DNA of 64,000 nt from Bradyrhizobium sp. WSM1417 (GTDB lineage: Bacteria; Pseudomonadota; Alphaproteobacteria; Rhizobiales; Xanthobacteraceae): the NCBI RefSeq assembly GCF_000515415.1, contig NZ_KI911783.1, forward strand, positions 970,501 to 1,034,500, written 5' to 3'. A program made the position numbers and the translations under genes. The notes below the pieces were generated by a model, which was not told the DNA's origin, ran no database searches, and saw only the letters and a program-made list of their open reading frames with translations. The stretch's first letter is position 1. Each line of letters begins with the position of its first letter. Shown here one piece after another: positions 10,072 to 19,458 of the stretch.

Positions 10072-10845
10072 TTATTCAAACCCCACCGCCACCTTCCCCA
10101 GCGCGCCAAAGTCCGCGACAAGCCGATCACCCGCCTGGATCGGCAGCGGCGGATGGCACGTGCCTGTGGTCACCACCTCCCCTGCCTGCAAGGTGATGCC
10201 GAGGCCACGCAGCTCGTTGGCCAGCCAGACCAAGGCAATGCGGGGATCGCCGAGCACGTTCTTGCCGTGGCCGAGATAGCGCTGGCCGCGTAGCGTAATC
10301 TGCGGCCGCTCCTCCACGAGATCCATGGCGCGCCAGTTCGCGTTCGTTGCTGCGCCCAGCACGAACAGATGCGCACAGGCGTTGTCGGCGATCAGCTGCG
10401 CCTCGCCGGCGCTGGCAAAATCGGCAAAGCGTGAATCGGGAATCTCGATCGCAGGATGCAAGCTGTCCACGGCGACGAGCACCTCGTCGACAGTATACGG
10501 CGCCGCGCGCGGCGGCAGATCGCGTCCCATGCGGAAAGCGAATTCGGGTTCGCCGACGCGCATCGCGTTGCCCTTCATCGAGGCGGTGCCGCCGTCGGCG
10601 ATCACGGTGTCGCTCATGATCCGACCGGCCAGCGGTCCCGCGACATTGATGTGCTTCTGTCCGGACTCGCTGGTCGCCGCGATCTTCCAGCCGAACAATG
10701 TCCCGCTGAGTGCGGCCTGCACGGCGTAACCCTCGGTGCGGTTCTGAGGCCGCAACCCCGCGTCCAGCGCATCAAGCTTGGTGCCGGCGCGCCAATGTTT
10801 GGCCAGGACCTGCGAAGCGGCGGCGATCTGATCCCTGTCGAGCAT
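10072..10845 (-). CDS. 2-keto-4-pentenoate hydratase (MhpD/FAH superfamily)
   Basis: Fumarylacetoacetate-hydrolase-fold enzyme of 257 residues, like MhpD/HpcG hydratases that add water to 2-oxopent-4-enoates in aromatic degradation. Supporting segments are GWKIAATSESGQKHINV, the metal-site stretch RVGEPEFAFRMG, HPAIEIPDSRF, LADN-type QLIADNACAHLFVLG and the C-terminal VVTTGTCHPPLPIQAGD. No other pathway genes lie nearby, so the physiological substrate is not evident. It starts 6 bp after the L,D-transpeptidase stop, on the same strand. Confidence 0.88.
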   Translation of the reverse strand: MLDRDQIAAASQVLAKHWRAGTKLDALDAGLRPQNRTEGYAVQAALSGTLFGWKIAATSESGQKHINVAGPLAGRIMSDTVIADGGTASMKGNAMRVGEPEFAFRMGRDLPPRAAPYTVDEVLVAVDSLHPAIEIPDSRFADFASAGEAQLIADNACAHLFVLGAATNANWRAMDLVEERPQITLRGQRYLGHGKNVLGDPRIALVWLANELRGLGITLQAGEVVTTGTCHPPLPIQAGDRLVADFGALGKVAVGFE

Positions 10846-10851
10846 GTGTCC

Positions 10852-11445
10852 TCACCCGATGATGATTTTTGTTTTTGGTCCCAGCCGCCGCAGCAATTGT
10901 CGCATCGCCGCTTTGGTCATCGAGACGCAGCCTGCGGTCGGGCCGAAATTGTCGCGGGCCAGATGCAAGAACACCGCGCTGCCCCGGCCGGCGATGCGCG
11001 GCCTCGTGTTGTGGTCGATTTCGATGATGAAGTCATAGAGATGGTCGGCCCGCTTGAGCCGGTCACCACCCTGCCCCTCGCCGAGCCGGATCCCCTGATT
11101 GTAATGGCGGTCTTTGGGATCCTCGCACCAGGCGTCCTCGCCGGTGATGATCCGGGCCGGCAGGAAGGTCTGCGGGCGGCTGTGCCGGTCGCCCCGCCAC
11201 CACAACCGCCTGGGACGGAAGCTGCCCCTCGGGGTGCCGCCATCGCCCTCGCGCTTGTTCGCCAGAATGCCGCCGCGTCCGAGCGCCACCGGAATCGTCA
11301 GCGCTCCGGCGGTCAGCCAGCCCCGACGCGGATTCCCGGCGGCAGCCTTAACGCGGATCGCCGAGAGCGGCCCGGCGCTTCGGTTCATGGTGTAACTAGC
11401 TGAAGCAGCTTTATTTTTCATATGAACGTGCGATGTCGAATTCAT
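10852..11445 (-). CDS. L,D-transpeptidase (YkuD domain)
   Basis: 197-residue protein with a YkuD catalytic core. The catalytic motif appears as FLHLARDNFGPTAGCVSM (His, then T-A-G-C with the nucleophile Cys). Such enzymes form 3-3 peptidoglycan cross-links or anchor proteins to peptidoglycan. It is a short family member (L,D-transpeptidase catalytic domain only, with no LysM) and has no convincing signal peptide, so the true start or its localisation is uncertain. The arrangement with the hydratase downstream suggests co-transcription without an obvious functional link. Confidence 0.88.
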   Translation of the reverse strand: MNSTSHVHMKNKAASASYTMNRSAGPLSAIRVKAAAGNPRRGWLTAGALTIPVALGRGGILANKREGDGGTPRGSFRPRRLWWRGDRHSRPQTFLPARIITGEDAWCEDPKDRHYNQGIRLGEGQGGDRLKRADHLYDFIIEIDHNTRPRIAGRGSAVFLHLARDNFGPTAGCVSMTKAAMRQLLRRLGPKTKIIIG

Positions 11446-11623
11446 TACAGGACATTCATCAAAACGGCCTGCTATTCTGGGTTAGAGTGGTTCTGGCTTG
11501 TGAATCGGTAACAGCCCACTACTTCAAGACGAACAACAATAATAATTGCGACCCCTAAACTTCCCTCTCGGCTGGGTGCAGCATGGATGCGCGCCGCGCC
11601 GGACCCCAAAAGGATGACCCCCT

Positions 11624-12310
11624 ATGGCCAATGCCCGCAAGATCCTGATCGTGGATGACGATACCGATCTGCGCGATACGTTGGTGGAGCAATTGTCGCT
11701 GCACGAAGAATTTGAAGCCTCCGCGGTCGATACCGGCGCCAAGGGCGCGAGCGCCGCGAAGGCCAATGCCCCCGATCTCGTCCTGATGGATGTTGGCCTG
11801 CCCGACACGGATGGCCGCGAAGTGGTCCGTTCATTGCGCAAGGGCGGGTTCAAGGCTCCGATCATCATGCTCACCGGGCATGACACCGATTCCGACACGA
11901 TTTTGGGGCTGGAATCCGGCGCCAACGACTATGTGGCAAAACCCTTCCGCTTCGCCGTGCTGCTGGCGCGCATCCGCGCCCAGCTCCGGCAGCACGAAGC
12001 CAGCGAGGACGCGGTGTTCTCGGTCGGCCCGTACTCTTTCCGCCCCGGCTCCAAGATGCTGACCGCCGCCAACGCGCGCAAGGTCCGGCTGACGGAGAAG
12101 GAAACCGCGATCCTCCGCTTCCTCTACCGGGCCGGCCAGATGCCGGTCTCGCGCGAGACCCTGCTCCAGGAGGTCTGGGGCTACAATTCCGGCGTCACCA
12201 CCCACACGCTGGAAACCCACATCTACCGGCTTCGCCAGAAGATCGAGAAGGACGCCGCCAACCCGGAGATCCTGGTCACGGAAGCCGGTGGCTACAAGCT
12301 GGTGCCGTGA
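11624..12310 (+). CDS. OmpR-family response regulator (CenR-like)
   Basis: 228-residue two-domain response regulator. The receiver domain has acidic residues in ILIVDDD, the phosphoacceptor Asp in DLVLMDVGLP, the Thr of MLTGHD and the Lys of VAKPF. The winged-helix DNA-binding domain contains VRLTEKETAILRFL and THTLETHIYRLRQKIE. A well-placed AAGGATGACCCCCT precedes the ATG. No histidine kinase is adjacent, which fits orphan regulators. The N-terminus resembles alphaproteobacterial CenR-type regulators, but that is a recollection, so no symbol is assigned. Confidence 0.93.
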   Translation: MANARKILIVDDDTDLRDTLVEQLSLHEEFEASAVDTGAKGASAAKANAPDLVLMDVGLPDTDGREVVRSLRKGGFKAPIIMLTGHDTDSDTILGLESGANDYVAKPFRFAVLLARIRAQLRQHEASEDAVFSVGPYSFRPGSKMLTAANARKVRLTEKETAILRFLYRAGQMPVSRETLLQEVWGYNSGVTTHTLETHIYRLRQKIEKDAANPEILVTEAGGYKLVP

Positions 12311-12368
12311 TACGCTTCAGGGGCGTGCGAATCGTTTTAGATTGCGTGCCCTTGAGCCCCGGACCTGA

Positions 12369-12812
12369 ATGTCAATCGACGACGATGTAGCGCTTCTCGA
12401 GCGTGTCCCGACACTGCGCCTGTTGGGAGACGCTTCGTTGCGCATGCTGGCGATCGGCTCCGAGCAGCGTGACTTCGTCCGCGGCGACGTCTTGTTCAAC
12501 CTTGGCGACGATGCCGATGCCGGCTTCGTGGTTCAGCGCGGCGCCTTCCGGGTCGACGACGGCGCCGGCGCAGAGATGATCGCAAGTCCCGGTGCGCTGA
12601 TCGGCGAGCTCGCGCTGATCGTGCCGATGAAGCGGCCGTCGAGCGCGATTGCGATCGAGCACGCCTCCGTCATCCGCGTCGCGCGCAGCCTGTTTCAGCG
12701 CGTGCTCGAAAGCGACCCCGCCGCGGCCGTCCGCCTGCGTGACGAATTCGCGGTGCGCTCCAGCCAGATCGCCAGCGATATATTGATGGCGGGTGCGAAG
12801 CTGACGAGTTGA
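12369..12812 (+). CDS. Cyclic-nucleotide-binding domain protein (Crp/cNMP fold)
   Basis: 147-residue protein consisting almost only of a cNMP-binding beta-roll: FVRGDVLFNLGDDADAGFVVQRGAFRV, then the phosphate-cassette-like GALIGELALIVPMKRPSSAIA. There is no helix-turn-helix, so it is not a complete Crp/Fnr regulator and more likely acts by protein contact or as a small sensor. It starts 58 bp after the response regulator on the same strand and may be co-transcribed with it. The ligand is unknown. Confidence 0.85.
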   Translation: MSIDDDVALLERVPTLRLLGDASLRMLAIGSEQRDFVRGDVLFNLGDDADAGFVVQRGAFRVDDGAGAEMIASPGALIGELALIVPMKRPSSAIAIEHASVIRVARSLFQRVLESDPAAAVRLRDEFAVRSSQIASDILMAGAKLTS

Positions 12813-12813
12813 C

Positions 12814-12932
12814 GTCGTCCTGGCGAAGGCCAGGCCCCATTAGCCCAAATGTTTCTGGCCTGGTGCGATGGCCGGCGTTCTCGCGCAACAACGAAGACTG
12901 GTGGTAATGGACCCTGGCCTTCGCCAGGGCGA
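12814..12932. repeat. Inverted repeat (GTCGTCCTGGCGAAGGCCAGG)
   Basis: Element between convergent genes with GTCGTCCTGGCGAAGGCC on the left and GGCCTTCGCCAGGGCGAC on the right. It resembles the short unit at about 1812-1833 and the arms at 28250-28411, so it belongs to a dispersed family here. Confidence 0.65.
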
Positions 12933-12934
12933 CA

Positions 12935-13750
12935 TTAAACCTCCAGCGTCACCGTAACCGGCACATGGTCCGACGGACGCTCCCAGCTCCGCGCATCGCG
13001 CAAAATCTTGAAATCGCTGACCGCATCTTTCAGCGCGCGCGAGATCCAGATGTGGTCGAGCCTGCGGCCGCGGTCGCCTACGGTCCAATCGGCGGAGCGG
13101 TAGCTCCACCACGTGTAGACCTTTTCCGACATCGGAATGCGCTCACGCGCGATGTCGACCCACTCGCCGGCGGCGAGCGCGGCTTGCAGCTTCTCGGTTT
13201 CGATGGGCGTGTGCGACACCACTTTCAGAAGCTGCTTGTGTGACCAGACGTCGTTCTCATGCGGGGCGACGTTGAGATCGCCGACCAGGATGTGGCGATC
13301 CTCGCCGCGCGGATGCAACGGCTCGCACGCCTTCATCTCGTCGAGGAAGCGGAGCTTGTGATCGAATTTCTCGTTCAGCGCGGGATCGGGAATGTCGCCG
13401 CCGGCCGGCACGTAGAAATTATGCACCACCAGGGGCTTTGCGATCGCAGCCTTCTCACCGAACGACACTGAGATGTGGCGTGAATCCACCTTGTCGCAGA
13501 AGGTGCGGATGTCCTTCGATTCGAACGGAATCTTCGAGACGATGGCGACGCCGTGATAACCCTTCTGCCCGTTCAGCGCGACATGCTCGTAGCCGAGCCG
13601 CTTGAAGCGCTTCAGGGGAAAGGCGTCGTCGATGCACTTGGTCTCCTGGAGACACAGCACGTCCGGCCGCGCGCTCTTGAGAAATTTTGCGACCAGATCG
13701 ATGCGCAGCCGCACCGAATTGATGTTCCAGGTTGTCAGGGAAAAACGCAT
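12935..13750 (-). CDS. xthA: Exodeoxyribonuclease III / AP endonuclease
   Basis: 271-residue ExoIII of the endonuclease/exonuclease/phosphatase fold; it cuts 5' of abasic sites in base excision repair and digests 3' ends. Catalytic landmarks are all present: N in TWNINSVRLR, E in CLQETKC, D-x-N in VGDLNVAPHENDVW, and the terminal SDHVPV. Length is normal. It stands alone between two repeat elements. Confidence 0.96.
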   Translation of the reverse strand: MRFSLTTWNINSVRLRIDLVAKFLKSARPDVLCLQETKCIDDAFPLKRFKRLGYEHVALNGQKGYHGVAIVSKIPFESKDIRTFCDKVDSRHISVSFGEKAAIAKPLVVHNFYVPAGGDIPDPALNEKFDHKLRFLDEMKACEPLHPRGEDRHILVGDLNVAPHENDVWSHKQLLKVVSHTPIETEKLQAALAAGEWVDIARERIPMSEKVYTWWSYRSADWTVGDRGRRLDHIWISRALKDAVSDFKILRDARSWERPSDHVPVTVTLEV

Positions 13751-13810
13751 GAGGGATGCGTCTTAGCATGGATTGGCGCGAGGAAAATGCTTGTCCACAG
13801 GAGTGGATTC

Positions 13811-13896
13811 GTAGGGTGGGTTAGCGCAGCGTAACCCACCATGCTTCCACACTTGCGGACCGAGATGGTGGGTTACGCTGCGCTAACCCACCCTAC
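13811..13896. repeat. Perfect 32-bp-arm inverted repeat (GTAGGGTGGG family)
   Basis: The left arm begins GTAGGGTGGGTTAGCGCAGC and the right arm ends GCTGCGCTAACCCACCCTAC. The two 32-bp arms are exact reverse complements around a 22-bp centre. This is the best-preserved copy of the family also seen at 783-868. Confidence 0.8.
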
Positions 13897-13902
13897 GCAC
13901 CG

Positions 13903-14763
13903 TCAGCCCGGCGACGGGCCGTAATTGGTGAAGTCGATCTTGAACATGCCGGGATCGAGCTTCTTGCTCGTGTCCAGATTATAGACCGCGATCGTGGTGT
14001 CGTAGCCCTGCGGATCTGTGACGGTCCACTGCTTCAACTGGCCGTCCTTGGCGCCGAACATCAGCAGGAGGCGGCTGGTGCCGACCAGCGCCTGCTTCTC
14101 CTCGATGGTGACGCTGACGAAGACGTCGTCGGCCGAGACGTTGACGACGTTGGTGTCCTTCATCAGGTCGATGCGGTCGGACAGCAGGAAACGCAGCGGT
14201 GTCTGCGACAGCGGATAGACGTCCTGCGTCGCGAGCTTGCGGTCGCGCACCACCAACGAAGAGCCGTCGGCGACGATGTCGATCGGGCTCGGCGCGTCAT
14301 ATTCGAAGCGCACCTTGCCCGGCTTCTGGATGTAGAAGTCGCCTTGCGTCTTGCTGCCGTCAGGCCCGACCTGGACGAAATTCCCGACCAGCGTCGACAA
14401 CGACGACAAATAGGCGCTGACCTTGGCGGCCTGGGCCTTCTGGTTGGCATCGAAGGTCTGGAAGATGCTGCTCGGCACGTTGCGGCGCGGATCCGGGATC
14501 ACCGGATTGGGCGGCGTCTGGGTCGCGCCGGTGACCGCGGGCCCTCCACCGGCCGGACCGCCATCGCGGCCCTTCGGTGCAGGCTTCGGCACCGGAACGG
14601 TCTGCGCGAACAACGGCGTACTCACCAGCGCGGCGGTGACGAGAATCACGCCGGCCATGCGCGCGCTTCGCGCGGCGACGATGGCAGCGAATCGAATGTC
14701 CTTATGTCTGATCAACGCGTCGTCCTGTGTGGCTGGGCGCCCTTTTAGCGTGATTTCGGCCAA
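13903..14763 (-). CDS. lolA: LolA-like outer-membrane lipoprotein carrier
   Basis: Periplasmic chaperone fold that ferries lipoproteins from LolCDE to the outer membrane. A hydrophobic export segment (residues 36-53, ending FAQ) is followed by a Pro/Gly-rich linker, then the LolA domain: SSLSTLVGNFVQVGPDGS, GDFYIQKPGKVRFEYD, SSLVVRDRKLATQDVYPL, TPLRFLLSD. The outermost start is a TTG at 14763; an ATG at 14658 sits at the signal core and leaves no basic n-region, so the exact start is open. Located downstream of and parallel to ftsK (stop 14810), an order often seen in alphaproteobacteria. Confidence 0.87.
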   Translation of the reverse strand: MAEITLKGRPATQDDALIRHKDIRFAAIVAARSARMAGVILVTAALVSTPLFAQTVPVPKPAPKGRDGGPAGGGPAVTGATQTPPNPVIPDPRRNVPSSIFQTFDANQKAQAAKVSAYLSSLSTLVGNFVQVGPDGSKTQGDFYIQKPGKVRFEYDAPSPIDIVADGSSLVVRDRKLATQDVYPLSQTPLRFLLSDRIDLMKDTNVVNVSADDVFVSVTIEEKQALVGTSRLLLMFGAKDGQLKQWTVTDPQGYDTTIAVYNLDTSKKLDPGMFKIDFTNYGPSPG

Positions 14764-14809
14764 AAGCAGATAACGTTTTTGCGTGAATGATGGTTTGAGG
14801 CGGCTCGCC

Positions 14810-17281
14810 TCACATATGGCTGTCTTCTTCCTCGACCAGAATCTCGCGCTTGCCGGCGTGGTTGGCGGGTCCGACGATGCCCTCCAGTTCCATACGCTCC
14901 ATCAGCGATGCGGCGCGGTTATAGCCGATCTGCAGGCGACGCTGAATGTAGCTGGTCGAGGCCTTGCGGTCGCGTTTGACGATCGCAACAGCCTGCGAGA
15001 ACAAATCGCCGCCGCCATCCGCGCCCATGGCGGACGCGTCGAACACCGCGCCGTCCTCGTCCTCGCTGGGTTCTTCGGCTGTGACGGCTTCGAGATATTC
15101 CGGCTGTCCCTGCGTCTTGAGGTGGCGCACCACCTTCTCGACTTCCTCGTCCGACGCGAAAGGTCCGTGCACGCGGCTGATGCGACCGCCGCCGGCCATG
15201 TAGAGCATGTCGCCCTGGCCGAGCAGCTGTTCGGCGCCCATCTCGCCCAAAATCGTGCGGCTGTCGATCTTGGACGTCACCTGGAAGGCGATGCGGGTCG
15301 GGAAGTTCGCCTTGATTGTGCCGGTGATGACGTCGACCGACGGACGCTGCGTTGCGAGGATCACGTGCAAACCGGCGGCGCGCGCCATCTGCGCGAGGCG
15401 CTGCACCGCGCCTTCGATGTCCTTGCCGGCGACCATCATCAGGTCGGCCATTTCGTCGACGATGATGACGATGTAGGGCAGCGGGTCGAGCGAGAGCTTC
15501 TCTTCCTCGTAGATCGCCTTGCCGGTTTCCTTGTCGAAGCCGGTGTGCACCGTGCGCGTCGGCTCTTCGCCCTTGGCTTTCAATTCGAGCAAGCGCGTGT
15601 TGTAACCGTCGATGTTGCGCACACCGAGCTTGGCCATGTTCTTGTAGCGCTCTTCCATCTCGCGCACGGCCCATTTCAGCGCGACCACCGCCTTCTTCGG
15701 GTCGGTCACGACGGGCGTGAGCAGATGGGGAATGCCGTCATAGACGGAGAGTTCGAGCATCTTCGGATCGACCATGATCAGGCGGCACTGGTCCGGGCGC
15801 AGCCGGTAGACCAGGCTGAGGATCATGGTGTTGATGGCGACCGATTTGCCGGAGCCGGTGGTACCGGCGATCAGCATGTGCGGCGTGCGCGCGAGGTCGA
15901 TGATGACGGGATCACCGCCGATGGTCTTGCCGAGGCAGAGCGGCAGTTTCGCAACCGAATCGACGGTCTCCTTGGCGACCAGCAGCTCGCGCAGATAGAC
16001 CTTCTCGCGATACGCGTTCGGCAGCTCGATGCCGATCGCATTGCGTCCGGGCACGACGGCGACGCGCGCGGACAGCGCGCTCATCGAACGCGCGATGTCG
16101 TCGGACAGTCCGATCACGCGCGACGATTTGATACCCGGCGCCGGCTCCAGCTCGTACAGCGTGACCACGGGACCCGGATGGGCCTTCACGATCTCGCCGC
16201 GCACGCCGAAATCCTGCAGCACGCCTTCGAGCGCGCGCGAATTGGTTTCCAGCTCGGCCTTGCTGAGCGGCTGGCGATCGCCGGCCTTCGGCGCGGCCAG
16301 CACCGACACGGACGGAAGCTCGAACTTGTCGGAGGATTTCTTGGAAGCGGCCTTGGGCGCAGCCTTCTTGCGCGGCGCGCGAGCGGCGGGCTCCTCCTCC
16401 TCTTCCTCGTCGTCCTCGACCTCTTCGTGCTCGTCGTCGTAGTCCTCGTCCTGGGCCTGCGGCGAGATCGACGGCGCGGCGCGGCCGCCACCGAGCTTCG
16501 GCTCCTGGCGGCTGAATGCAACGGCCTTGGTCTTCGGTCCGCTCGAGACCAGCGAGCGGTAGGCCGCGCCAAGCAACCACATCAGCCGCGCCTTCGTGCT
16601 CATCAATGCGTGGAACAGCCAGCCCAGCGATACCGAACCGCGATCGCTCTCATCGTCCTGGTCGAGCGGCTTGTCGTCGTCCTCGATCTCCGCGAGTTCG
16701 TCGTCATGCTCGCGTGCGCCAAGGCCGCAGGCGATCAGGAAGGTCGCCGCCATCGCGGCGAACAGGATCGTGCCGAGCACCATGCGATAGATCATGCCCG
16801 GCGGTCCGAAGATCACCGCAGGCGCGCGAACCAGCGCATCGCCGACAACGCCGCCGAGGCCGGTCGGCAGCGGCCAGGCGCCGCCATGTGGCCAGCAGCT
16901 GACGAAGCCCGCCGCGATCACCGTGCAGAGAACCCAGGAGCCGAGCCGCAGCGCCTCGCGGTCGAACGGGCGATGGGTCAGCATGCGCCAGCCCCAGACC
17001 GCGACCGTCAGCACCAGCATGATCGCGCCGAGCCCGAGGATCTGCATCGCAAGATCGGCGCCGATCGCGCCGGCATAGCCGAGAATGTTGCGGATCGGCC
17101 GCGACGTTGCGTGGCTGAGGCTGGGATCCTGCACCGACCAGGTCATCAGCGCCGCCGAGGCGACGCCCGACAATGCGATCAGGCCGAGACCGCTGAGCTC
17201 GCGCACGCGCCGCGCCAGCCCCTCGCGGATCGAGGGCGGCAGATGGCCGACCAAGGGAATGACACGTTCGATTGTCGACAT
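14810..17281 (-). CDS. ftsK: DNA translocase FtsK
   Basis: Septal DNA pump that clears the terminus and activates XerCD. About 823 residues from the ATG at 17281 (an in-frame GTG lies 6 nt upstream). The N-terminal 200 residues contain four or five membrane segments, followed by an acidic/basic low-complexity linker (a run of Asp/Glu, then Ala/Lys). The motor has Walker [15 protein letters not shown], Walker [13 protein letters not shown] and the [19 protein letters not shown] segment. The C-terminal gamma winged-helix ([19 protein letters not shown]) reads KOPS-like sequences. The gene follows the aminotransferase by 15 bp. Confidence 0.97.
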   Translation of the reverse strand: MSTIERVIPLVGHLPPSIREGLARRVRELSGLGLIALSGVASAALMTWSVQDPSLSHATSRPIRNILGYAGAIGADLAMQILGLGAIMLVLTVAVWGWRMLTHRPFDREALRLGSWVLCTVIAAGFVSCWPHGGAWPLPTGLGGVVGDALVRAPAVIFGPPGMIYRMVLGTILFAAMAATFLIACGLGAREHDDELAEIEDDDKPLDQDDESDRGSVSLGWLFHALMSTKARLMWLLGAAYRSLVSSGPKTKAVAFSRQEPKLGGGRAAPSISPQAQDEDYDDEHEEVEDDEEEEEEPAARAPRKKAAPKAASKKSSDKFELPSVSVLAAPKAGDRQPLSKAELETNSRALEGVLQDFGVRGEIVKAHPGPVVTLYELEPAPGIKSSRVIGLSDDIARSMSALSARVAVVPGRNAIGIELPNAYREKVYLRELLVAKETVDSVAKLPLCLGKTIGGDPVIIDLARTPHMLIAGTTGSGKSVAINTMILSLVYRLRPDQCRLIMVDPKMLELSVYDGIPHLLTPVVTDPKKAVVALKWAVREMEERYKNMAKLGVRNIDGYNTRLLELKAKGEEPTRTVHTGFDKETGKAIYEEEKLSLDPLPYIVIIVDEMADLMMVAGKDIEGAVQRLAQMARAAGLHVILATQRPSVDVITGTIKANFPTRIAFQVTSKIDSRTILGEMGAEQLLGQGDMLYMAGGGRISRVHGPFASDEEVEKVVRHLKTQGQPEYLEAVTAEEPSEDEDGAVFDASAMGADGGGDLFSQAVAIVKRDRKASTSYIQRRLQIGYNRAASLMERMELEGIVGPANHAGKREILVEEEDSHM

Positions 17282-17296
17282 GCTCACGGGCCCCGC

Positions 17297-18505
17297 CTAA
17301 CCCAGAGTCTCGACCAGGCGGTGCAGCGCCTGCGCCGTGGTCTCGCCATCCTGCACCAGCGCAAGGCGAATGTAGCCTGCGCCGGGATTGAAGCCGTCGG
17401 GCTGGAGCCGCGCCAGATAGCTGCCGGGCACCACGCGCACGCCTGCTTCCTTGAAGAGTTTCAGGCACACGGACACATCGTCGCCGATTTCGGACGTGTT
17501 GAGCCAGACGCAGAAGCCGGCGTCGGGCCGGCGATAGCCGTAACGACCCCCGATGATCTGGTCGGCGAGATCGAACTTGATCCGGTAGAGCCTGCGGTTC
17601 TCCTCGACATGCGCCTCGTCGCCGTAAGCGACGGTCGCGACATGCTGGAGCGGCACCGGCACCTGCGGCGCCGCGATGTTGCGCAGCTCGAGGAACATGC
17701 CGATGAGTTTTTTGTCGCCGGCGGCGAAGCCGACGCGCAGGCCCGGCAGGTTGGAGCGCTTCGACAGCGACTGGAACGCAACCACGCGGGTGAAATCAGG
17801 GCCGGCGCATTCAAGCGCGCTGCCGGGCGCTTCGCGGGTGTAGATCTCCGAATAGCACTCGTCGCTGAGGATCACGAAGCCGTAGCGGTCGGCGAGCTGC
17901 TTCAGGCGCGTGAAATAATCGCGCGAGGCGACCGAGCCCTGCGGGTTGGCGGGCGAAGCCAGATAGAACGCCACCGTGCGTGCCAGCGTCGCCTCGTCGA
18001 TGGCGTCGAGATCGGGCAGGAAGCCGTTCTCGGCGGTGGTCGGCAGGTAGACCGGCTCGCAAGCAGCGGCACGGGCGCCGGCGCCATAGACCGGATAGAA
18101 CGGGTTCGGCATCAGGATGGCGGGCTTGCCGGGACGCGGGCCGACATAGCGCGCCGCCGCGATCGCGGCGAGGAACAGGCCTTCGCGGCTGCCATTGAGG
18201 ACGAGAATCTCGCTCTCGGGATCGAGGATGCGCGGCAGCTTGAAGCGCGACGGCAGCCAGGCGCCCGCAGCCTTGCGGAACGGGTCGGTCCCCTTGTTCG
18301 CGGGGTAACGACCGAAATCGGCGATGTGCTTGGCCAGCACCGGGCCAACGAAGTCGGGCACGGGATGCTGCGGCTCGCCGACGGCAAGCGAAATCAAAGG
18401 CTTGCCCGGCTGATGCGGCGCCAGCAGTTCGTTGAGCCGGACGAAGGGAGAGCGTTCGCTATCGGAGCTTCCACTGTCCTGCGGCGCACGGGATGAAGCG
18501 GTCAT
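17297..18505 (-). CDS. Class I/II PLP aminotransferase (DapC-like)
   Basis: About 402 residues. The fold-type I landmarks are YLASPANPQGSVAS (Asn-Pro), LSDECYSEIYT (Asp and Tyr for the PLP ring), and the Schiff-base Lys in SLSKRSNLPGLRVGF. The pattern resembles succinyldiaminopimelate/LL-DAP-type aminotransferases, which would serve lysine and peptidoglycan synthesis, but specificity cannot be read from motifs. ATG codons at 18505 and 18511 are more plausible starts than the distal one at 18553. It lies immediately upstream of ftsK, probably co-transcribed. Confidence 0.85.
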   Translation of the reverse strand: MTASSRAPQDSGSSDSERSPFVRLNELLAPHQPGKPLISLAVGEPQHPVPDFVGPVLAKHIADFGRYPANKGTDPFRKAAGAWLPSRFKLPRILDPESEILVLNGSREGLFLAAIAAARYVGPRPGKPAILMPNPFYPVYGAGARAAACEPVYLPTTAENGFLPDLDAIDEATLARTVAFYLASPANPQGSVASRDYFTRLKQLADRYGFVILSDECYSEIYTREAPGSALECAGPDFTRVVAFQSLSKRSNLPGLRVGFAAGDKKLIGMFLELRNIAAPQVPVPLQHVATVAYGDEAHVEENRRLYRIKFDLADQIIGGRYGYRRPDAGFCVWLNTSEIGDDVSVCLKLFKEAGVRVVPGSYLARLQPDGFNPGAGYIRLALVQDGETTAQALHRLVETLG

Positions 18506-18702
18506 AGCCATTCTGGACGCCAGCACTCTTGGAACAGCCGGTCGCTCTACCAAAAGCGCCAGCGGGAAGCGGTTCAGTTCACCATAGATAGGGCGAGGTT
18601 AAGACGCGATTAACCATCGGTCGCCGGCTCCGTCCAGAGCAGGAATAATGAGGCCGGATAACAACGGGATGCATGGCCACAGGGCGGAGCTGGTTCTTGC
18701 AT

Positions 18703-18819
18703 CTCTCCCGCTTGCGGGAGAGGTCGGCGCGCAGCGCCGGGTGAGGGTTCTCTCCAAACAGGGACTGTCCCGATATTGAGGCACCCTCTCCCCAGCCCTC
18801 CCCCGCATGCGGGGGAGGG
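18703..18819. repeat. Paired hairpin repeats (CTCTCCCGC...GCGGGAGAG)
   Basis: Two GC-rich palindromes about 75 bp apart: CTCTCCCGCTTGCGGGAGAG at 18703-18722, and a longer one of type CCCTCCCCCGC/GCGGGGGAGGG at 18796-18819. They lie in the spacer between the aminotransferase start (18505) and the GFA-family stop (18839). On the minus strand they sit directly downstream of the GFA-family gene and could end its transcript. Composite elements of this look are scattered in many rhizobial genomes. Confidence 0.65.
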
Positions 18820-18838
18820 AGCGCGCCATCATCGAGAC

Positions 18839-19243
18839 CTAGTGCGCCGGCAGCTTCTCGAAGGTCGCCATGCCCGTGGGGATCGCGTGGAAGTCCTGCT
18901 TGTCGCAGGTGTAGATCGCCATCTGCGGATGGAACTGCTTGGGGTCGTCCAGCGTGCCGACCTTCAGGATCGCGGCCGGCAATCCGGGAACCTTGGTCAC
19001 CAGATGGGTGCCGCATTCGCCGCAGAATTCGCGCGTGACGGCGCGTTCGAGGTCCTTGCGCGTGAACTGCTTGGGCTGCCCGGTGATGTAGCTGAAGCCG
19101 GCCGCCGGCATCGCGATGAAAGTGTTGGGCGCGCCGCCCGAGATGTACTGGCACTCGCGGCAATGACACTGCGCCTGCATCATCGGGTCGCCCTCGGCGA
19201 CATAGCGCACTTCGCCGCAATAGCATCCGCCTTCCAAACGCAT
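18839..19243 (-). CDS. GFA/CENP-V-family zinc protein
   Basis: 134-residue protein of the glutathione-dependent formaldehyde-activating (GFA) fold. Zinc cysteines are visible as CYC (7, 9), CHCREC (26, 28, 31) and CGEC (74, 77). The start at 19243 is set by a strong GGGAGGT 6-7 nt upstream; longer readings upstream are not supported. Members are often annotated as GFA-like or DUF proteins, and their enzymatic role is mostly unproven. It is separated from the amtB operon upstream by a strong terminator. Confidence 0.9.
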   Translation of the reverse strand: MRLEGGCYCGEVRYVAEGDPMMQAQCHCRECQYISGGAPNTFIAMPAAGFSYITGQPKQFTRKDLERAVTREFCGECGTHLVTKVPGLPAAILKVGTLDDPKQFHPQMAIYTCDKQDFHAIPTGMATFEKLPAH

Positions 19244-19340
19244 GACGACCTCCCTTTTGTTGTTTGTTGTGGTCGATATTTCTGCGCCGGTTGTCCGGAA
19301 TGGCAATCCTTTTCTTCGCGTTTCTTCCCGCCCAGCCGGA

Positions 19341-19374
19341 CAAAGAAAGGGGCTCCAACTTGCGCTGGAGCCCC
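19341..19374 (-). terminator. Rho-independent terminator of glnK-amtB
   Basis: Read on the minus strand, a perfect 9-bp stem (GGGGCTCCA / TGGAGCCCC, 8-nt loop) is followed by TTTCTTTG. It lies about 85 bp downstream of the amtB stop and upstream of the GFA-family gene, so it should end the nitrogen operon transcript. Confidence 0.85.
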
Positions 19375-19458
19375 TCAACGGTCGGGACATTGCCGGGTAT
19401 GTGCCCCAAACCGTAGTTGTGAGCGCGACCCCCAAGGAGGCCGCGCCCGGGAGGAGAC

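Noticed and set aside
14783..18496. Plus-strand open frame of 1,237 codons opposite ftsK and the aminotransferase
   Set aside because: The minus strand carries full-length FtsK and an aminotransferase with all motifs; the plus frame is His/Arg/Asp-rich antisense of high-GC coding DNA.
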